A stretch of 5,853 nucleotides of DNA from the NCBI GenBank assembly GCA_002455755.1, contig DKLL01000104.1, positions 1-5,853 of the forward strand, given 5' to 3'. A program made the position numbers and the translations under genes. A model generated the notes under the pieces. The model saw only the letters and a program-made list of their open reading frames with translations. It was not told the DNA's origin and ran no database searches. Position 1 is the first letter of the stretch. Every line of letters begins with the position of its first letter. This DNA is from Acinetobacter sp. UBA6641. GTDB lineage: Bacteria; Pseudomonadota; Gammaproteobacteria; Pseudomonadales; Moraxellaceae. Below, one piece after another: positions 4,800-5,853 of this stretch.

Positions 4800-5853
4800 T
4801 TAACTTGCCAAAGCCCTTTCCAGTACTCGCTCTACATCCACCTGCTGCGCTGCAATCATGCCCACCACTCGGCCATGAAATTCGCTATAACGGGTTTCAA
4901 TAAAAGCAGCGGCCACGTAATCGGGTGCATAACGTTTTAATAAAACCGCTTGCGCCAAAATCACCAGACGGCTGACCAGACTGCGTCCCATAAACTGCAA
5001 GTCATCAGCAGATTGCTGCAACAGTTTGAACAGGCTCTGTAATTCATTTTTCAAGGTTTCATGTTGTATCGCAGTGGATGCCAGATATTTAAACAATAGC
5101 TCAATGGATTCAGGTTCACGACCGATTGCACGTAGCACATCCAGACACATCACATTGCCCGAACCTTCCCAAATGGTATTCACCGGTGCTTCCTTAAAAA
5201 TACGCGCCATGATGCCGTTATCGACATAGCCATTGCCACCAAAGACTTCCATGGCTTCACCTGTCAACTCGACTGCCCGCTTGCAGATCCAGAACTTGGA
5301 GGCTGGGGTCATGATGCGTTTCCATGCCAAAGACAGTGCATCGTCGGTTTCATAACAATGTGCTAAGTGGAAACTTAAGTACATGGCTGCTTCGGTTTCC
5401 AGGGCTAAATCCGCGAGTACTGCTTTCATCAGGGGCTGTTCGGCTAAATGTTTGCCAAAGGCTTTGCGCTGACGGGCATAGGCAATACATTGCACCAAGG
5501 CTTGACGCAGCATCGCTGTACTGCCCACAGAACAGGTCAAGCGGGTGTAATTGGCCATTTCAATAATGGTTGGAATGCCACGACCCGCCTCACCCATCAT
5601 GATGCCCCAAGCGTCTTTAAATTCAACTTCGGAACTGGAGTTGCTGCGGTTGCCGACTTTTTCTTTTAAGCGTTGCACATGGATATTATTCCTGGTGCCA
5701 TCCTCCAGCCAGCGTGGCACAAAGAAACAGGCCAAGCCATCCTGCTCGGTTTTTGCGACGACCAGATGAGCATCACACATCGGGGCTGAGAAGAACCATT
5801 TATGCCCGGTCAGCAAATAGGCTTTGCCACGGCCTGACTCGGCGACAGGCACC
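4800..5853 (-). CDS. AidB-like acyl-CoA dehydrogenase family protein (N-terminus outside the window)
   Basis: This is the C-terminal 351 or so codons of an acyl-CoA dehydrogenase of the AidB branch. AidB-type proteins are FAD-binding; E. coli AidB is linked to the response to DNA alkylation, while relatives are annotated as isovaleryl-CoA or other acyl-CoA dehydrogenases. Counting from the first complete codon in the window, motifs seen are GHKWFFSAP (16-24), CFFVPRWL (42-49), RLKEKVGNRSN (61-71), AFGKHLAEQPLM (131-142), AMEVFGGNGY (200-209) and EAPVNTIWEGSGNVM (221-235). The IWEGSGN segment is strongly conserved in the AidB branch. With a usual length near 540 residues, about 190 N-terminal residues lie off the right edge. 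The GTG at 5850-5852 is an internal valine, not the start. The frame is intact to its TAA. Whether it acts in alkylation defence or acyl-CoA oxidation cannot be decided here. Confidence 0.93.
   Translation of the reverse strand, partial: VPVAESGRGKAYLLTGHKWFFSAPMCDAHLVVAKTEQDGLACFFVPRWLEDGTRNNIHVQRLKEKVGNRSNSSSEVEFKDAWGIMMGEAGRGIPTIIEMANYTRLTCSVGSTAMLRQALVQCIAYARQRKAFGKHLAEQPLMKAVLADLALETEAAMYLSFHLAHCYETDDALSLAWKRIMTPASKFWICKRAVELTGEAMEVFGGNGYVDNGIMARIFKEAPVNTIWEGSGNVMCLDVLRAIGREPESIELLFKYLASTAIQHETLKNELQSLFKLLQQSADDLQFMGRSLVSRLVILAQAVLLKRYAPDYVAAAFIETRYSEFHGRVVGMIAAQQVDVERVLERALAS

Noticed and set aside
5026..5769. Plus-strand open frames antisense to the AidB-like gene
   Set aside because: They overlap one another and conserved motifs on the other strand, and none resembles a known protein.
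5850..5852. GTG as the start of the acyl-CoA dehydrogenase
   Set aside because: The conserved FAD-domain sequence is already under way here and AidB-type proteins have about 190 more N-terminal residues, so this is an internal valine at the window edge.

Overview
The window looks like ordinary chromosome of a gammaproteobacterium of the Moraxellaceae, most likely Acinetobacter. This rests on AT-rich intergenic DNA with moderate-GC genes, recognisable protein families, and the gene order HAD phosphatase / rppH / ptsP, which I recall from Pseudomonas (the PA0335-PA0337 neighbourhood). No transposase, integrase, phage gene, CRISPR array, tRNA or rRNA was seen. The species call is inference.

Left part (1-3724): a HAD-family phosphatase on the minus strand faces away from rppH (RNA pyrophosphohydrolase) and ptsP (enzyme I of the nitrogen phosphotransferase system), both on the plus strand. 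RppH starts mRNA decay by trimming 5' triphosphates. PtsP takes phosphate from PEP and starts the NPr/EIIA-Ntr relay. The 182-bp divergent gap holds a good extended -10 for the HAD gene, and a second extended -10 lies just before ptsP.

Middle part (3725-4546): ptsP ends at a strong bidirectional terminator, a 13-bp perfect stem with T-runs on both sides. Convergent to it is a small, very basic 63-codon reading frame that I do not recognise with certainty. The terminator lies inside this frame, ahead of its stop codon, so most of its transcripts should lack an in-frame stop. That architecture is known for the ribosome-rescue factor ArfA, and it is the most interesting signal here. Next comes a DUF1232 (YkvA-type) small membrane protein, whose start is probably 27 codons inside the longest reading frame.

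Right part (4547-5853): an AT-rich gap ends in a C/G-rich block with a 14-bp perfect inverted repeat. The same block carries a textbook G-quadruplex motif on the minus strand, followed by a second short inverted repeat. It resembles a dispersed intergenic repeat lying in the 3' flank of an AidB-like acyl-CoA dehydrogenase gene, which runs off the right edge with its N-terminal part missing.
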